A DNA stretch of 64,000 nucleotides from Hyphomicrobiales bacterium (GCA_900467185.1 UBPA01000010.1:59569-123568), one strand, 5' to 3'. Numbered from the stretch's first letter, positions 19,447-27,760 are shown. Made by a program: numbers and translations. Notes: generated from the sequence alone by a model not told the origin.

Positions 19447-20229
19447 TCACGGTCGCGTGCCCCAGGGGCCTGCACCAGCCTGCGGCGGCGGGAGGTCGCG
19501 CGGCGGCGCGTCCACGAGGCGCACGGCCTTGGGCACGACGACGACCCGGTCGAAGAGGGGAACACCCTTGCGGCGCATGACGAGGACCAGCAGCAGGCCG
19601 GCGATGATGCCGCCGACATGGGCACCCCAAGAGACGTCGGCCGAAGGATCGACCGCCAGCATGTAGAACTGCTGGGCGATCCAGAGGGCGAGCGGGATGA
19701 AGGCGGGCAAGGGCAGGGGGATGCGGAAGAGGACGAGCACCCAGACGCGGACGCGCGGGTGCAGAAGGAAATAGGCCGCGACCACGCCGGAAACGGCGCC
19801 GGATGCGCCGATCAGCGGTGCCTGCGAATAGGGTACGACCAAACCATGAACGACGGCGCCGGCCGCCGCGCAGGCAAGGTAGAAGATCAGGAAGCGGACG
19901 TGCCCCAGCGCATCTTCCACATTGTCGCCGAACACCCAGAGGAACAGCATGTTGGTGCCGAGGTGGTAGAGATCGGCATGCAGGAAGGCATAGGTGATAT
20001 GGGTCGCGGCCTCCGGTACGACGGCGATGCCGGGTGCCAGCGTGGCATCGCCGAAGATCAGCGCGGGGATGTAGCCGAAGCCGAGAAGATCGGCGTTGAC
20101 GGTGGAGGCCTCCACGAACAGAGGCCCTGTGAGGAAGAAGATCACCAAGTTCGCAAGGATCAGCCCGATCGTTACGACCTGCAGGCGGATGTGCTTCAGA
20201 TTGTTGCGGTCGTGAAGCGGTATGAACAT
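19447..20229 (-). CDS. Rhomboid family intramembrane serine protease
   Basis: Six-helix membrane protease of 260 residues. The catalytic dyad is Ser143 in GASGAVSG and His204 in WGAHVGG; the supporting Asn93 in GTNMLFLWVFGDNVED is present, so it should be active. The C-terminal ~45 residues form a short cytoplasmic Pro/Arg-rich tail. In rhizobia this gene usually lies beside etfBA and the adenosyltransferase, as here; substrates are unknown. Confidence 0.92.
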   Translation of the reverse strand: MFIPLHDRNNLKHIRLQVVTIGLILANLVIFFLTGPLFVEASTVNADLLGFGYIPALIFGDATLAPGIAVVPEAATHITYAFLHADLYHLGTNMLFLWVFGDNVEDALGHVRFLIFYLACAAAGAVVHGLVVPYSQAPLIGASGAVSGVVAAYFLLHPRVRVWVLVLFRIPLPLPAFIPLALWIAQQFYMLAVDPSADVSWGAHVGGIIAGLLLVLVMRRKGVPLFDRVVVVPKAVRLVDAPPRDLPPPQAGAGPWGTRP

Positions 20230-20254
20230 GCTGTCTCCTCCCGCGCCGGCGGAG

Positions 20255-20332
20255 TTATCGTGTTAGGCCGGGCCTTACCGCGTAAGGCCGGGTCTCACCG
20301 TGTGAGCCCTGCCTCACCGCGTGAGGCCGGGC
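20255..20332. repeat. Four-copy ~20-base tandem repeat carrying the adenosyltransferase stop codon
   Basis: Four adjacent units of 20, 20, 19 and 19 bases (20255-20274, 20275-20294, 20295-20313, 20314-20332) share the plus-strand pattern TYACCGYGTRAGGCCGGG. The unit at 20314-20332 is the coding end of the downstream gene, including its TGA; the other three lie just past the stop, and each repeats a TGA- or TAA-like triplet at the same place. Each unit also contains a short palindrome such as CCTCACCGCGTGAGG. The array may form hairpins at the 3' end of the mRNA. Confidence 0.75.
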
Positions 20333-20892
20333 ACCCAGAGCACGTCGCCGCGGCCGCGATCGTTCAGCCAGCGGGCTGCCACGAAGAGGAAGTCGGAGAG
20401 GCGGTTGACATATTCGAGCGCCGCCGGGCTGACCGTCTCGCCGTCGGTGTGCGAGAGAGCGACCATGGCACGCTCGGCACGGCGCGCGATGGTGCGGGCG
20501 AGGTGCAGGTGGGCTGCGGCCGGCGTGCCGCCGTTCAGCACGAAGGACCGCAGCGGCTCGAGATCGGCATTCAGACGGTCAATCTCGCCTTCCAGCCGCG
20601 CGACCTGGCCGGCGACGATGCGCAGCGGCTCGTAGGGCAGCGTCTCGCCCGTATCCGGCGTCGAGAGGTCCGCACCGAGATCGAAGAGATCGTTCTGGAT
20701 GCGCTTCAGCATCGCGTCGACCTCCGGCTCGCTCGATGTCGTCAGGCGCGCCATGCCGATCGCGGCATTCGCCTCGTCGATCGTGCCGTAGCATTCGACC
20801 CTCAGATCGTTCTTCAGGCGGCGCGGGCCGGCGGCAAGGCCTGTCGTACCGTCGTCACCGGTGCGGGTGTAGATCTTGTTGAGCTTGACCAT
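20314..20892 (-). CDS. Cob(I)yrinic acid a,c-diamide adenosyltransferase (PduO type)
   Basis: ATP:corrinoid adenosyltransferase of 192 residues that makes adenosylcobalamin. The N-terminal signature YTRTGDDGTTGLAAG (ATP binding) and VECYGTIDEANAAIGMAR, followed by LNDRGRGD-type C-terminal residues, mark the PduO/ATR fold, not CobA. The ATG at 20892 is one base from the end of the upstream twin-helix protein gene, so the two are coupled. Its 3' end is the template of a local tandem duplication. Confidence 0.93.
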   Translation of the reverse strand: MVKLNKIYTRTGDDGTTGLAAGPRRLKNDLRVECYGTIDEANAAIGMARLTTSSEPEVDAMLKRIQNDLFDLGADLSTPDTGETLPYEPLRIVAGQVARLEGEIDRLNADLEPLRSFVLNGGTPAAAHLHLARTIARRAERAMVALSHTDGETVSPAALEYVNRLSDFLFVAARWLNDRGRGDVLWVPGLTR

Positions 20893-20893
20893 G

Positions 20894-21091
20894 TCAGCGT
20901 CCTCCGCCGGTGATCCACAGGGTGAGCATGATCAGGCCGATGGCGACCGCCTGCAGCAGGACGCGGGCCTGCATCAGCTTGTTGGAGGCGTTGCCGCTGC
21001 CGCCCTTGGCCATGGTGATCAGGCCACGGATCAGCACGATGACGACGAGGCCCATGACGAGCAGAGTGAGGCCGGTAAGGAAGGAACTCAT
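20894..21091 (-). CDS. Twin transmembrane helix small protein (HIG1-like)
   Basis: A 65-residue protein made of two transmembrane helices joined by a short basic loop (ITMAKGGSGNASNKLMQARV). This is the alphaproteobacterial twin-helix family related to the HIG1/Rcf domain of respiratory-chain assembly factors. Role here unknown. It lies immediately upstream of the adenosyltransferase and 52 bases downstream of the SDR gene on the same strand. Confidence 0.82.
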   Translation of the reverse strand: MSSFLTGLTLLVMGLVVIVLIRGLITMAKGGSGNASNKLMQARVLLQAVAIGLIMLTLWITGGGR

Positions 21092-21143
21092 GCGCAGTCT
21101 TTCTGACGGCCGCTTGCCGTCCCACCAGAGAGAATCCGGACGC

Positions 21144-21977
21144 TCAGCCAAGGCGCCCGATAATGCGATAGAACAGGCCCGCCGGAAGAAGTTTCTTCAA
21201 CCGTGCGCCCTGTTTGGCCGGTTGAGTCACAATATAGTGCGGTCGCGGGCGTTTTGCCGTCAAGGCTTTCACAAGAACGGCATAAACCGCCTCCGGCCCG
21301 AGCTTGCCCCGGGACGGGCCGCCTTCGCCGTTCAGCCGGCGCATCTGCCGGACATATTCCTCGCGGTGCACCGAGCCTTCGAGATCGATATGGCGGCGGA
21401 TATGCGTGACGGCATTGGCCGTGAAGCGCGACTCGATCGGGCCGGGCTCGATCAGGCTGACCGTGATGCCGGTGCCGGCAAGCTCCATGCGCAGGGTGAG
21501 CGACAGGCCCTCGATGGCGAACTTCGACGCATTGTAGGCGCCGCGCCACCGGTAGGGCACGATGCCGAGAATGGAGGAGCATTGCACGATGCGGCCATGG
21601 CCCTGTGCCCGCATGACCGGAATGACACGGCGCGTAAGGTCGTGCCAGCCGATGACGTTGGTTTCGAGCTGCAGGCGCAGCGCCTCCGTCGGCAGGTCCT
21701 CGACCGCGCCCGCCTGCCCGTAGGCACCGTTGTTGAACAGCGCATCCAGCCGCCCGCCGGTCAGCGCCAGAACCGCCTCAACCATGGCCGCGATCGTCTC
21801 CGTGCGGGTGTAGTCCATGAGGAAGGTCTCGATGCCCTCGGCTTCGAGGTCGACACGGTCTTCCTCCCGGCGGACGGTGGCGAAGACGCGCCAGCCGTCG
21901 CGGGCGAGCGCCCTTGCGGCGTAGGCGCCTATGCCGGAGGAGCATCCCGTGACGATTATGGAAGGGCGATCTGTCAT
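21144..21977 (-). CDS. SDR family oxidoreductase
   Basis: Classical short-chain dehydrogenase of 277 residues. Cofactor motif TGCSSGIGAYAA near the N-terminus, NNGAYG (NNAG equivalent), catalytic Ser in CSSILG and YNASKFAIEG (Tyr-x3-Lys). The Arg residues after the first strand (VRREED) suggest NADP(H). The ATG at 21977 has GGAG eight bases upstream. Substrate cannot be predicted. It leads the run SDR-HIG1-like-adenosyltransferase-rhomboid. Confidence 0.88.
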   Translation of the reverse strand: MTDRPSIIVTGCSSGIGAYAARALARDGWRVFATVRREEDRVDLEAEGIETFLMDYTRTETIAAMVEAVLALTGGRLDALFNNGAYGQAGAVEDLPTEALRLQLETNVIGWHDLTRRVIPVMRAQGHGRIVQCSSILGIVPYRWRGAYNASKFAIEGLSLTLRMELAGTGITVSLIEPGPIESRFTANAVTHIRRHIDLEGSVHREEYVRQMRRLNGEGGPSRGKLGPEAVYAVLVKALTAKRPRPHYIVTQPAKQGARLKKLLPAGLFYRIIGRLG

Positions 21978-22195
21978 GAGGCTCCGTCGGTTCCGGACTT
22001 TGCGTGCGGGCAGGTGGACTTGGAGCGCTGGTTTCCCATATTCGCAGGCAGGTGACAATCTTGCGGCAGTTGGCCTTGCGCCGCGTGGCGGATCGCCAAA
22101 CCGGCGACGACATCAATGAACGTGCATGAAACCAAATCGCGGCGCGTTGCGTATCCCGGAGGACGGGGCGTCGTGCCCTTGAGAGCGGAGACCGG

Positions 22196-23155
22196 ATGCC
22201 GTTGTTCCTGCGTATGGCCTGGAAGGTCACATTCGATGCGCTGTGGCATTTCAGCGATGACGACGGCTGGGCCATGGCCAGCCACGTCGCTCTGTCGTCG
22301 CTGCTTGCGATCTTCCCGTTCCTGATCTTCGGCACCGCGCTCGGCAGCTTCCTGGGAGCCGACCAGTTCGCCACCACGGCCGTGCATCTGATCTTCGATA
22401 CCTGGCCACCGTCGATCGCAAAGCCGATCGCCGACGAGATCGTGCAGGTGCTGACGACGCCGCGCGGCGGGTTGCTCACCGTTTCGGTGCTGGCTGCGGC
22501 CTATTTCGCCTCCAACGGCGTCGAGGCGCTGCGCATTTCGCTCAACCGCGCCTATCGCGTGGCGGAAAGCCGGCCCTGGTACGTGACGCGCATCGCCAGC
22601 CTCGGCTTCGTGCTGGCGGGCGTCGTCATTCTCGCTTTCGTCAGCCTGCTGCTTGTCGCGGTGCCGCTCGCGCTGCGCTATGCCGACCGCTGGCTGCCCT
22701 GGCTGGACGAGATCCTGTCCATGGTCGACAACTGGGGCCTGGCGCTCGCGCTTCTGATCCTCACCTGCGGGCTGATCGTCTCGCATCTCTGGCTGCCCGA
22801 TGGCCGGCGCAAGATCATGGACGTCCTGCCCGGCATTCTCATCACGCTCATCGCCTGGACAATCGGCGCCTTCGGTTTCGCCTCCTACCTCTCGACGTTC
22901 GCCAACTACGTCTCGACCTATGCCGGTCTGGCCTCGATCATGATCGTGCTCGTGTTCCTCTACATGGTCGGTGCCATCTTCATCATCGGTGCGGAAATCA
23001 ATGCCGCGATCATGAAATACAAGGTCAAGCGCATGGTCATCCGCCATTTCCGCGGCATGCCGGCGGTCGAGGCCGCGGCCACGCGCGACATCGCTCTTCC
23101 CGAAGAGGGAGCGGCGGCCGAATCAGAGAACAAGCGCGCGGACCTGCGCCGCTGA
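22196..23155 (+). CDS. YihY/BrkB family inner-membrane protein
   Basis: Protein of 319 residues with about six transmembrane helices. The N-terminal helix with DDGWAMASHVALSSLLAIFPFLI is the family's hallmark; SRPWYVTRIASLGFVLAG and YVSTYAGLASIMIVLVFLYM match later conserved blocks. The family was once called ribonuclease BN in error; its function is unsettled. GGAG lies seven bases before the ATG. The last 33 bases overlap the convergent gluQ gene. Confidence 0.9.
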   Translation: MPLFLRMAWKVTFDALWHFSDDDGWAMASHVALSSLLAIFPFLIFGTALGSFLGADQFATTAVHLIFDTWPPSIAKPIADEIVQVLTTPRGGLLTVSVLAAAYFASNGVEALRISLNRAYRVAESRPWYVTRIASLGFVLAGVVILAFVSLLLVAVPLALRYADRWLPWLDEILSMVDNWGLALALLILTCGLIVSHLWLPDGRRKIMDVLPGILITLIAWTIGAFGFASYLSTFANYVSTYAGLASIMIVLVFLYMVGAIFIIGAEINAAIMKYKVKRMVIRHFRGMPAVEAAATRDIALPEEGAAAESENKRADLRR

Positions 23156-24043
23156 GAGACCGCTTGCCCGGAGCGCGGCCAGCCCCGTATCGCGCTGGCT
23201 CTTCGACAGTTTCCGTCCGTCCGGGCCAAGCACGAGGCGGTGATGGTGATAGATCGGCTCCGGCAGGTCGAGCAGGGTTTGGAGCAGGCGGTGCACCGCG
23301 GTCGCATGGAAGAGGTCCTGCCCCCGCACGACATGGGTGACCCCCTGCACCGCATCGTCCACCGTCACCGACAGGTGGTAGCTGGAGGGCGCATCCGGCC
23401 GCGACAGGATGACATCGCCCCAGGCTTCGGGCCGCGCCACGATCCTTCCCTCCCTGCCTTCCGGATCGTCCGTTCCGCTTGTCGGGCGGGTTCCGGTTTC
23501 CTGCCAGGTGAGCGGCCCGTCGATGGCACGGCGTGCCGCCTCCATGTCCAGACGCCAGGCATAGGGCCGTCCGCTCGCCTCCGCCGCGGCAACGGCATCC
23601 TCTCTTCGCCGTGTGTCCCATGTCCGCTCGGGGCCTGGATAGAGCGGGGCACCATCCGGATCGCGCGGCCACGAGCCGCCGCCGGCCTCGATGGCTGCGA
23701 CATGAGCGCGGATCTCGCCGCGGGTGAGGAAGGCGGGATAGACGAGGCCGCGGGCCTTCAGATGGTCGAGTGCCGTTTCGTAGTCGGCGAAATGATCAGA
23801 CTGGCGCCGTACAGGTTCCTCGAAGGTGAGGTCAAGCCAGGCGAGATCCTCGACGATGGCCCGTTCGAACTCCGGCCGGCAGCGCGTGCGGTCGATATCC
23901 TCCAGCCGCAGCAGAAGCCGGCCGCCGGTCTCCCCTGCGAACCGCGCGTTCAGCAGGGCCGAGAGGGCATGGCCGAGGTGCAGTGCGCCGTTAGGGCTCG
24001 GCGCGAAGCGATAGACCGGGGGCGTGAACAGGCTGTTCGGCAT
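23123..24043 (-). CDS. gluQ: Glutamyl-Q tRNA(Asp) synthetase
   Basis: Truncated class I synthetase paralogue (306 residues) that attaches glutamate to the queuosine base of tRNA-Asp. RFAPSPNGALHLGHA carries the HIGH-type motif and GRKLSKSQ the KMSKS-type motif; there is no anticodon-binding domain, as expected. The zinc-binding Cys pair of the E. coli enzyme is absent: the position reads VYPAFLTRGEI. It is divergent from alkA (56 bases) and overlaps the BrkB gene by 33 bases at the other end. Confidence 0.9.
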   Translation of the reverse strand: MPNSLFTPPVYRFAPSPNGALHLGHALSALLNARFAGETGGRLLLRLEDIDRTRCRPEFERAIVEDLAWLDLTFEEPVRRQSDHFADYETALDHLKARGLVYPAFLTRGEIRAHVAAIEAGGGSWPRDPDGAPLYPGPERTWDTRRREDAVAAAEASGRPYAWRLDMEAARRAIDGPLTWQETGTRPTSGTDDPEGREGRIVARPEAWGDVILSRPDAPSSYHLSVTVDDAVQGVTHVVRGQDLFHATAVHRLLQTLLDLPEPIYHHHRLVLGPDGRKLSKSQRDTGLAALRASGLSAAQVRALVL

Positions 24044-24099
24044 GAACGTCTTCTGCCATCAATGGGCCGCCGGGCCAAGACGGCAGGAGGACCCTCACG

Positions 24100-24744
24100 A
24101 TGCGGATTTCGAGCGACCACGATGTCTCCTGCGGCCTTGCGGCCCTAGGGACGCGCGATCCCCGCCTTGCGCCCATCATCGCGGCTGCCGGACCGGTGCC
24201 GCTGCGGCGGTCCGAACCCGGCTTTTCCGGGCTGGCCGCGATCATCGTCTCGCAGATGATCTCCAAGGCGAGCGCGGCGGCGATCTGGAGCCGGATGACC
24301 CTGCGACTCGGTACGGTGGAGGCAGGCGCTTTCCTTGCGCTAGACGAGGCGGATGGCCGCGCCGTCGGCCTGTCGGGAGCGAAGATCAGGGCGCTGCGGG
24401 CCGCGGCTCTTGCCGTGGAGGACGGGGTGCTCGATCTCGACGGGATCTGCGATCTGGAGCCGGACGCTGCCATCGCGGCGCTCGGTGCGCTGCCGGGCAT
24501 CGGCCGCTGGACGGCGGAGGTCTATCTGGTCTTCTGCGCCGGTCACGCGGATGTGTTTCCGGTCGGCGACGTCGCGCTGCAGAGCGCCGTTGCGCACGCG
24601 TTCCGCCTGGAGGCGCGTCCTTCGGCGCGGACGCTGGATACGATCAGCCTCGCCTGGAGCCCCTGGCGCAGTGTCGCGGCACGTCTGTTCTGGGCCTATT
24701 ACGCCGGCTGCAAGCGCCGCGATGCCGCACCCGTTCTCGCCTGA
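24100..24744 (+). CDS. alkA: DNA-3-methyladenine glycosylase II (AlkA-like)
   Basis: Base-excision repair enzyme of 214 residues removing alkylated purines. The helix-hairpin-helix (LGALPGIGRWTAEVYLVF) is followed by the catalytic Asp in FPVGDVALQ, the HhH-GPD pattern. It lacks the N-terminal beta domain of E. coli AlkA and the C-terminal Fe-S Cys cluster of Nth/MutY. It is divergent from gluQ, with an HNH endonuclease gene downstream. Confidence 0.9.
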   Translation: MRISSDHDVSCGLAALGTRDPRLAPIIAAAGPVPLRRSEPGFSGLAAIIVSQMISKASAAAIWSRMTLRLGTVEAGAFLALDEADGRAVGLSGAKIRALRAAALAVEDGVLDLDGICDLEPDAAIAALGALPGIGRWTAEVYLVFCAGHADVFPVGDVALQSAVAHAFRLEARPSARTLDTISLAWSPWRSVAARLFWAYYAGCKRRDAAPVLA

Positions 24745-24811
24745 TGCGGGGTCGTGCCGCGTGGCGCGTGACCATCTGAAATGAATCTTTTGTTGCCGAT
24801 TTCCTTTCGGC

Positions 24812-24841
24812 TTCACAATCCTGACGTAACGAGCCTAATAT
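24812..24841 (+). promoter_or_regulatory. Putative sigma-70 promoter of the HNH gene
   Basis: TTCACA (24812-24817), 18-base spacer, TAATAT (24836-24841), about 40 bases upstream of the TTG start. The region is locally AT-rich. Confidence 0.5.
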
Positions 24842-24879
24842 AGAAGTGCAGATGCCGAATCGATCAGGAGTCACTGGAC

Positions 24880-25437
24880 TTGACGATTGCAGTCTCACCT
24901 CAGGCCTTGCCTGCGCTCGTGTTGAACGCGGACTACCGGCCTCTTAGTTATTACCCCTTGTCGCTCTGGTCCTGGCAGGACGCGATCAAGGCGGTCTTCC
25001 TTGACCGTGTCGTTATTCTCGCGGAATACGAACACCAGGTGTCCTCGCCCAGCTTTTCGATGAAGCTCCCAAGCGTCGTGTGCCTGAAGAGCTATGTCCA
25101 GCCGTCGCGCCATCCGGCCTTCACCCGCTTCAACGTCTTCCTGCGGGATCGTTTCGAATGCCAGTATTGCGGCTCGCCCGACGACCTGACCTTCGACCAT
25201 GTCATTCCGCGCTGCCATGGCGGCCAGACGACGTGGGAGAACGTGGTGGCCGCGTGCTCGCCCTGCAATCTGCGCAAGGGCGGCAAGATGCCGCGCAATG
25301 CCGGCATGTTCCCGCACCAGAAGCCCTACCACCCGACGGTGCAGGACCTGCACAACAACGGCCGGCTGTTCCCGCCGAATTTCCTGCATGAAAGCTGGAT
25401 GGACTATCTCTACTGGGATGTCGAACTGCAGCCCTGA
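24880..25437 (+). CDS. HNH endonuclease
   Basis: Protein of 185 residues with a conserved N-terminal domain (VLNADYRPLSYYPLSLWSW) and a C-terminal HNH nuclease: zinc ligands Cys94/Cys97 and Cys126/Cys129, catalytic FDHVIP (Asp106-His107), Asn121 and Asn130. This is the housekeeping HNH family common in alphaproteobacteria and cyanobacteria; its target is unknown. The start is TTG at 24880, with AGGAG (24866-24870) nine bases upstream; no in-frame ATG precedes the conserved region. Confidence 0.9.
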   Translation: MTIAVSPQALPALVLNADYRPLSYYPLSLWSWQDAIKAVFLDRVVILAEYEHQVSSPSFSMKLPSVVCLKSYVQPSRHPAFTRFNVFLRDRFECQYCGSPDDLTFDHVIPRCHGGQTTWENVVAACSPCNLRKGGKMPRNAGMFPHQKPYHPTVQDLHNNGRLFPPNFLHESWMDYLYWDVELQP

Positions 25438-25477
25438 GACCTGGCGGCAGTGAACCGCCAATGCGGATGGGTTTTTG

Positions 25478-25501
25478 CGGGCGCCGAAGGGGCGCCCGTT
25501 T
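25478..25501 (+). terminator. Terminator-like hairpin after the HNH gene
   Basis: CGGGCGCC (25478-25485) pairs perfectly with GGCGCCCG (25491-25498), loop GAAGG, followed by a short TTT. It lies between the convergent HNH and dsbB genes. Confidence 0.55.
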
Positions 25502-25505
25502 CGCG

Positions 25506-26012
25506 TTATCGCGCCTTGACGGCGCCGCGGACGGCGAGGGCCGCGAGCACGAGGCTCACCAGCACGTTCCAGCCCGCGAAGGACAGGCCGAGCACGCGGA
25601 GCGCCGCATCCGTGCAGGACGGGCCGTGCTTGCTGTCGAGATCGCCCAGGAGATCGCCGACATTGGGCGAGACGCCCTGCGCGGTGGTCGAGCAATTGGC
25701 GGGCCCCGCCCAGAAATGCCACTCGACGCCCGCATGGTAGATGCCGATACCGGCACCGACCAGCATCATGATCGCCACGACGGCCAGCAGCAGCCGGGGC
25801 AGCCAGGCCGGCATGGGGAAGGCGGCGCTGATGATGGCGAGCACGCCGACGGGAATGCCGTAATAATAGGGCTCGCGTTGCATCAGGCAGAGCGCGCAGG
25901 GGATGTAGCCGCCGAGATGTTCGAAGCCGAGCGCGGTTCCCACCGTCACGATCATGCCGAGCGTAACGATGACGGCGGCGGACAAGGCAGGCGAGCGTTG
26001 GATGGCGGTCAC
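25506..26012 (-). CDS. dsbB: Disulfide bond formation protein B family
   Basis: Four-helix inner-membrane quinone oxidoreductase of 168 residues that reoxidises DsbA. The periplasmic Cys39-x2-Cys42 pair in YIPCALCLMQREPYY and the second pair Cys107/Cys133 match DsbB. No dsbA is nearby. It faces the HNH gene convergently and lies downstream of the YqaA-like gene on the same strand with a 101-base gap. Confidence 0.9.
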   Translation of the reverse strand: MTAIQRSPALSAAVIVTLGMIVTVGTALGFEHLGGYIPCALCLMQREPYYYGIPVGVLAIISAAFPMPAWLPRLLLAVVAIMMLVGAGIGIYHAGVEWHFWAGPANCSTTAQGVSPNVGDLLGDLDSKHGPSCTDAALRVLGLSFAGWNVLVSLVLAALAVRGAVKAR

Positions 26013-26113
26013 GGTCTACGGGCTCCGGAAGGCGGGTTCGCTGTGTGGGTCACGAAGCCCTTACAGCATATCGTCGAGGATCGAAATCTGTTTTGCGGCC
26101 GCGGCTGTGCGTG

Positions 26114-26725
26114 TCAGGGCGTGACGATTTCGGGATTGTGGAGGAAGAAGCGGTAGGCGACGAAGAGGACGATCAGCGCGGCGGCGGCAACCGCCGAGAT
26201 CAGACCGAGACGCTTCTCGATGAAATGGCGGATCTCCTCGCCATAGCGGCGCAGCAGCCAGGCGAGCAGGAAAAAGCGCGCCCCGCGCGCGATGATGGCG
26301 CAGACGATGAACAGGCCGAGATGGATGCCGGCGACGCCGGAGAGAATCGTCACGACCTTGATCGGCGGCAGATGCGCAAGGCCGGAGGTGACCAGCAGCA
26401 GCACCAGCATCTCGTTGCTGAAGGAGGCGCGCATCGTCTCGAATGCTTCGAGCTTGCCGTAGAATTCCAGAACCGGGCGCGCCAGCGTCTCGAAGGCGTA
26501 GTGGCCGAGATACCAGCCGGCAATGCCGCCCAGCACGGAGGCGACGGTGGCGATCGCCGCATAGCGCCAGGCGCGCTCCGGCCGTGCCAGGGCCATGGGC
26601 AGGTACAGGACGTCGGCCGGCACGAGGAAGACGGAGCTTTCCACGAAGGCGATGACGGCAAGCCAGACCTCCGCCGACTTCCGCGCGGCAAGCGACATGG
26701 TCCAGTCGTAAAGGCTGCGGAGCAT
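26114..26725 (-). CDS. YqaA/DedA-like (SNARE-associated family) membrane protein
   Basis: Protein of 203 residues with four to five hydrophobic segments. FVESSVFLVPADVLYLPMALA, followed by a GGIAGWYLGHYAFE glycine-rich helix, identifies the YqaA branch of the DedA/VTT superfamily; members are implicated in lipid-carrier or membrane homeostasis. GAGGAA lies before the ATG at 26725. The upstream open frame has no family similarity. Confidence 0.82.
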   Translation of the reverse strand: MLRSLYDWTMSLAARKSAEVWLAVIAFVESSVFLVPADVLYLPMALARPERAWRYAAIATVASVLGGIAGWYLGHYAFETLARPVLEFYGKLEAFETMRASFSNEMLVLLLVTSGLAHLPPIKVVTILSGVAGIHLGLFIVCAIIARGARFFLLAWLLRRYGEEIRHFIEKRLGLISAVAAAALIVLFVAYRFFLHNPEIVTP

Positions 26726-26943
26726 CGGCAATTCCTCGATCAGGTGTGGCGACGGGCTTCGGGGGCAAGCGGGGGGAGGCCCCGGACGTGGCATCCATCA
26801 GCTTCTATGCAGGAATACGGCGCCTGTAAATCACCCCGGCGCGCCACGGCGGCTGCGCACCGTCCTCTCCCATCCAGCCGCCTCCCGGCGACCCTCCTGG
26901 ATCATCCGCTCGCGCAATTGCCGCGCCGCCCGCGGAATCTCGG

Positions 26944-26971
26944 TTGACCAAGCCCGCCCCACCCGTATAAA
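26944..26971 (+). promoter_or_regulatory. Sigma-70 promoter of tRNA-Leu
   Basis: TTGACC (26944-26949), 16-base spacer, TATAAA (26966-26971), about 20 bases before the mature tRNA 5' end. This is a near-consensus promoter placed correctly for a monocistronic tRNA. Confidence 0.75.
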
Positions 26972-26991
26972 TCCCGATCCTGCCTCTCCGT

Positions 26992-27076
26992 GCCCCATTG
27001 GCGGAATTGGTAGACGCGCTCGACTCAAAATCGAGTTCCGAAAGGAGTGCTGGTTCGACTCCGGCATGGGGCACCA
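26992..27076 (+). tRNA. tRNA-Leu (anticodon CAA)
   Basis: 85-nt class II tRNA. The acceptor arm GCCCCAT (26992-26998) pairs with ATGGGGC (27066-27072), followed by A and an encoded CCA. The anticodon stem CTCGA/TCGAG encloses CTCAAAA, giving anticodon CAA at 27026-27028, which reads UUG codons. A long variable arm and the GGTTCGACTCC T-arm are present. Confidence 0.97.
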
Positions 27077-27378
27077 CATAACTTCTATGTCATTGAAATT
27101 CATTGATTTTTAGAGATTTTCCTCGCGCAGGACTTCACGTTCGGGGAATCTCAATCTCGACGTGTTCCGCAACAAGCTTCGACGCCTTGATTCCCAGACG
27201 TTTGCGGTCGGCCTTTCTGGTGTAAATTTCGCCAGGCGGAGTGCTTGCCTGGTGCGCCTGGCGCCCAACTCTCCCGCCATATTCGCGCTGACGGAGCAGT
27301 CTTCCGCAGCGTTGTCGTTATGGTCCGCTGCGTGCGGGACGACCGCCATCCGGCGTATTTAGCGGCTGCGGACACGGA
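27077..27378. other. Region downstream of tRNA-Leu without a recognisable gene
   Basis: About 300 bases. The first ~50 are strikingly AT-rich for this genome and carry a direct repeat TCATTGA-AAT-TCATTGA followed by TTTTT (27090-27111), which may serve as the tRNA transcript end. The rest has several short open frames on both strands, but none has a ribosome site or a recognisable domain. I see no integrase or second copy of the tRNA 3' end. Confidence 0.5.
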
Positions 27379-27410
27379 AATGCCGTCGCTCCCGGGAGAG
27401 AGACGGCATT
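27376..27410 (-). terminator. Terminator of the basic secreted protein gene
   Basis: AATGCCGTC (27379-27387) pairs perfectly with GACGGCATT (27402-27410), with an inner palindrome CTCCCGGGAG. It starts nine bases past the stop codon on the minus strand and ends in a short T tract. Confidence 0.6.
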
Positions 27411-27418
27411 GTATCGTC

Positions 27419-27748
27419 TTATCGGATGATCAAGCGGAAGACTTCCGGTGCGTAGTAGTAGCCATCGCTGTGGCGACGGTAGCCGCGGCGGGCCTCGCGA
27501 TAGCCGCGATGTCCCCGCCAGTATCCCCGCCGGCTTTCATGGCGCTCGACGCGACGATCGTGCCTGCGCTCGTAACGCTTCTTCCAGCGCGGACGCTCAT
27601 CACGGTCGCGATACTGCGCCAGCTGCGCATCCGAGGTCAGTTGAACAGGTGCCGGCACGACGGGCGCGGCAGACGCCGTGGTGAAGCTCGTCAGGCCCAA
27701 GACCACCGCAACCGCGGCGGCGCCGAGCATATGTGTCATCTTCGTCAT
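27419..27748 (-). CDS. Small secreted Arg/Tyr-rich protein, unknown function
   Basis: A 109-residue protein with a clear signal peptide (cleavage near SFTTASA-AP, about residue 28) and a mature part dominated by Arg, His, Tyr and Gly in repeats such as RRGYWRGHRGYREARRGYRR. It ends in YYYAPEVFRLIIR. Such basic periplasmic proteins are frequent in rhizobia; function unknown. AAGGACG precedes the ATG at 27748. A perfect 14-base palindrome sits just upstream and may be its operator or -10 region. Confidence 0.72.
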   Translation of the reverse strand: MTKMTHMLGAAAVAVVLGLTSFTTASAAPVVPAPVQLTSDAQLAQYRDRDERPRWKKRYERRHDRRVERHESRRGYWRGHRGYREARRGYRRHSDGYYYAPEVFRLIIR

Positions 27749-27760
27749 AGTCGTCCTTCC

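Noticed and set aside
20893..21143. Cobalamin riboswitch near the adenosyltransferase gene
   Set aside because: The gene is preceded by another coding sequence with one base between them; no B12-box-like sequence is seen.
27077..27378. Integrase remnant or attachment site next to tRNA-Leu
   Set aside because: I looked for recombinase motifs and a repeat of the tRNA 3' end and saw none.
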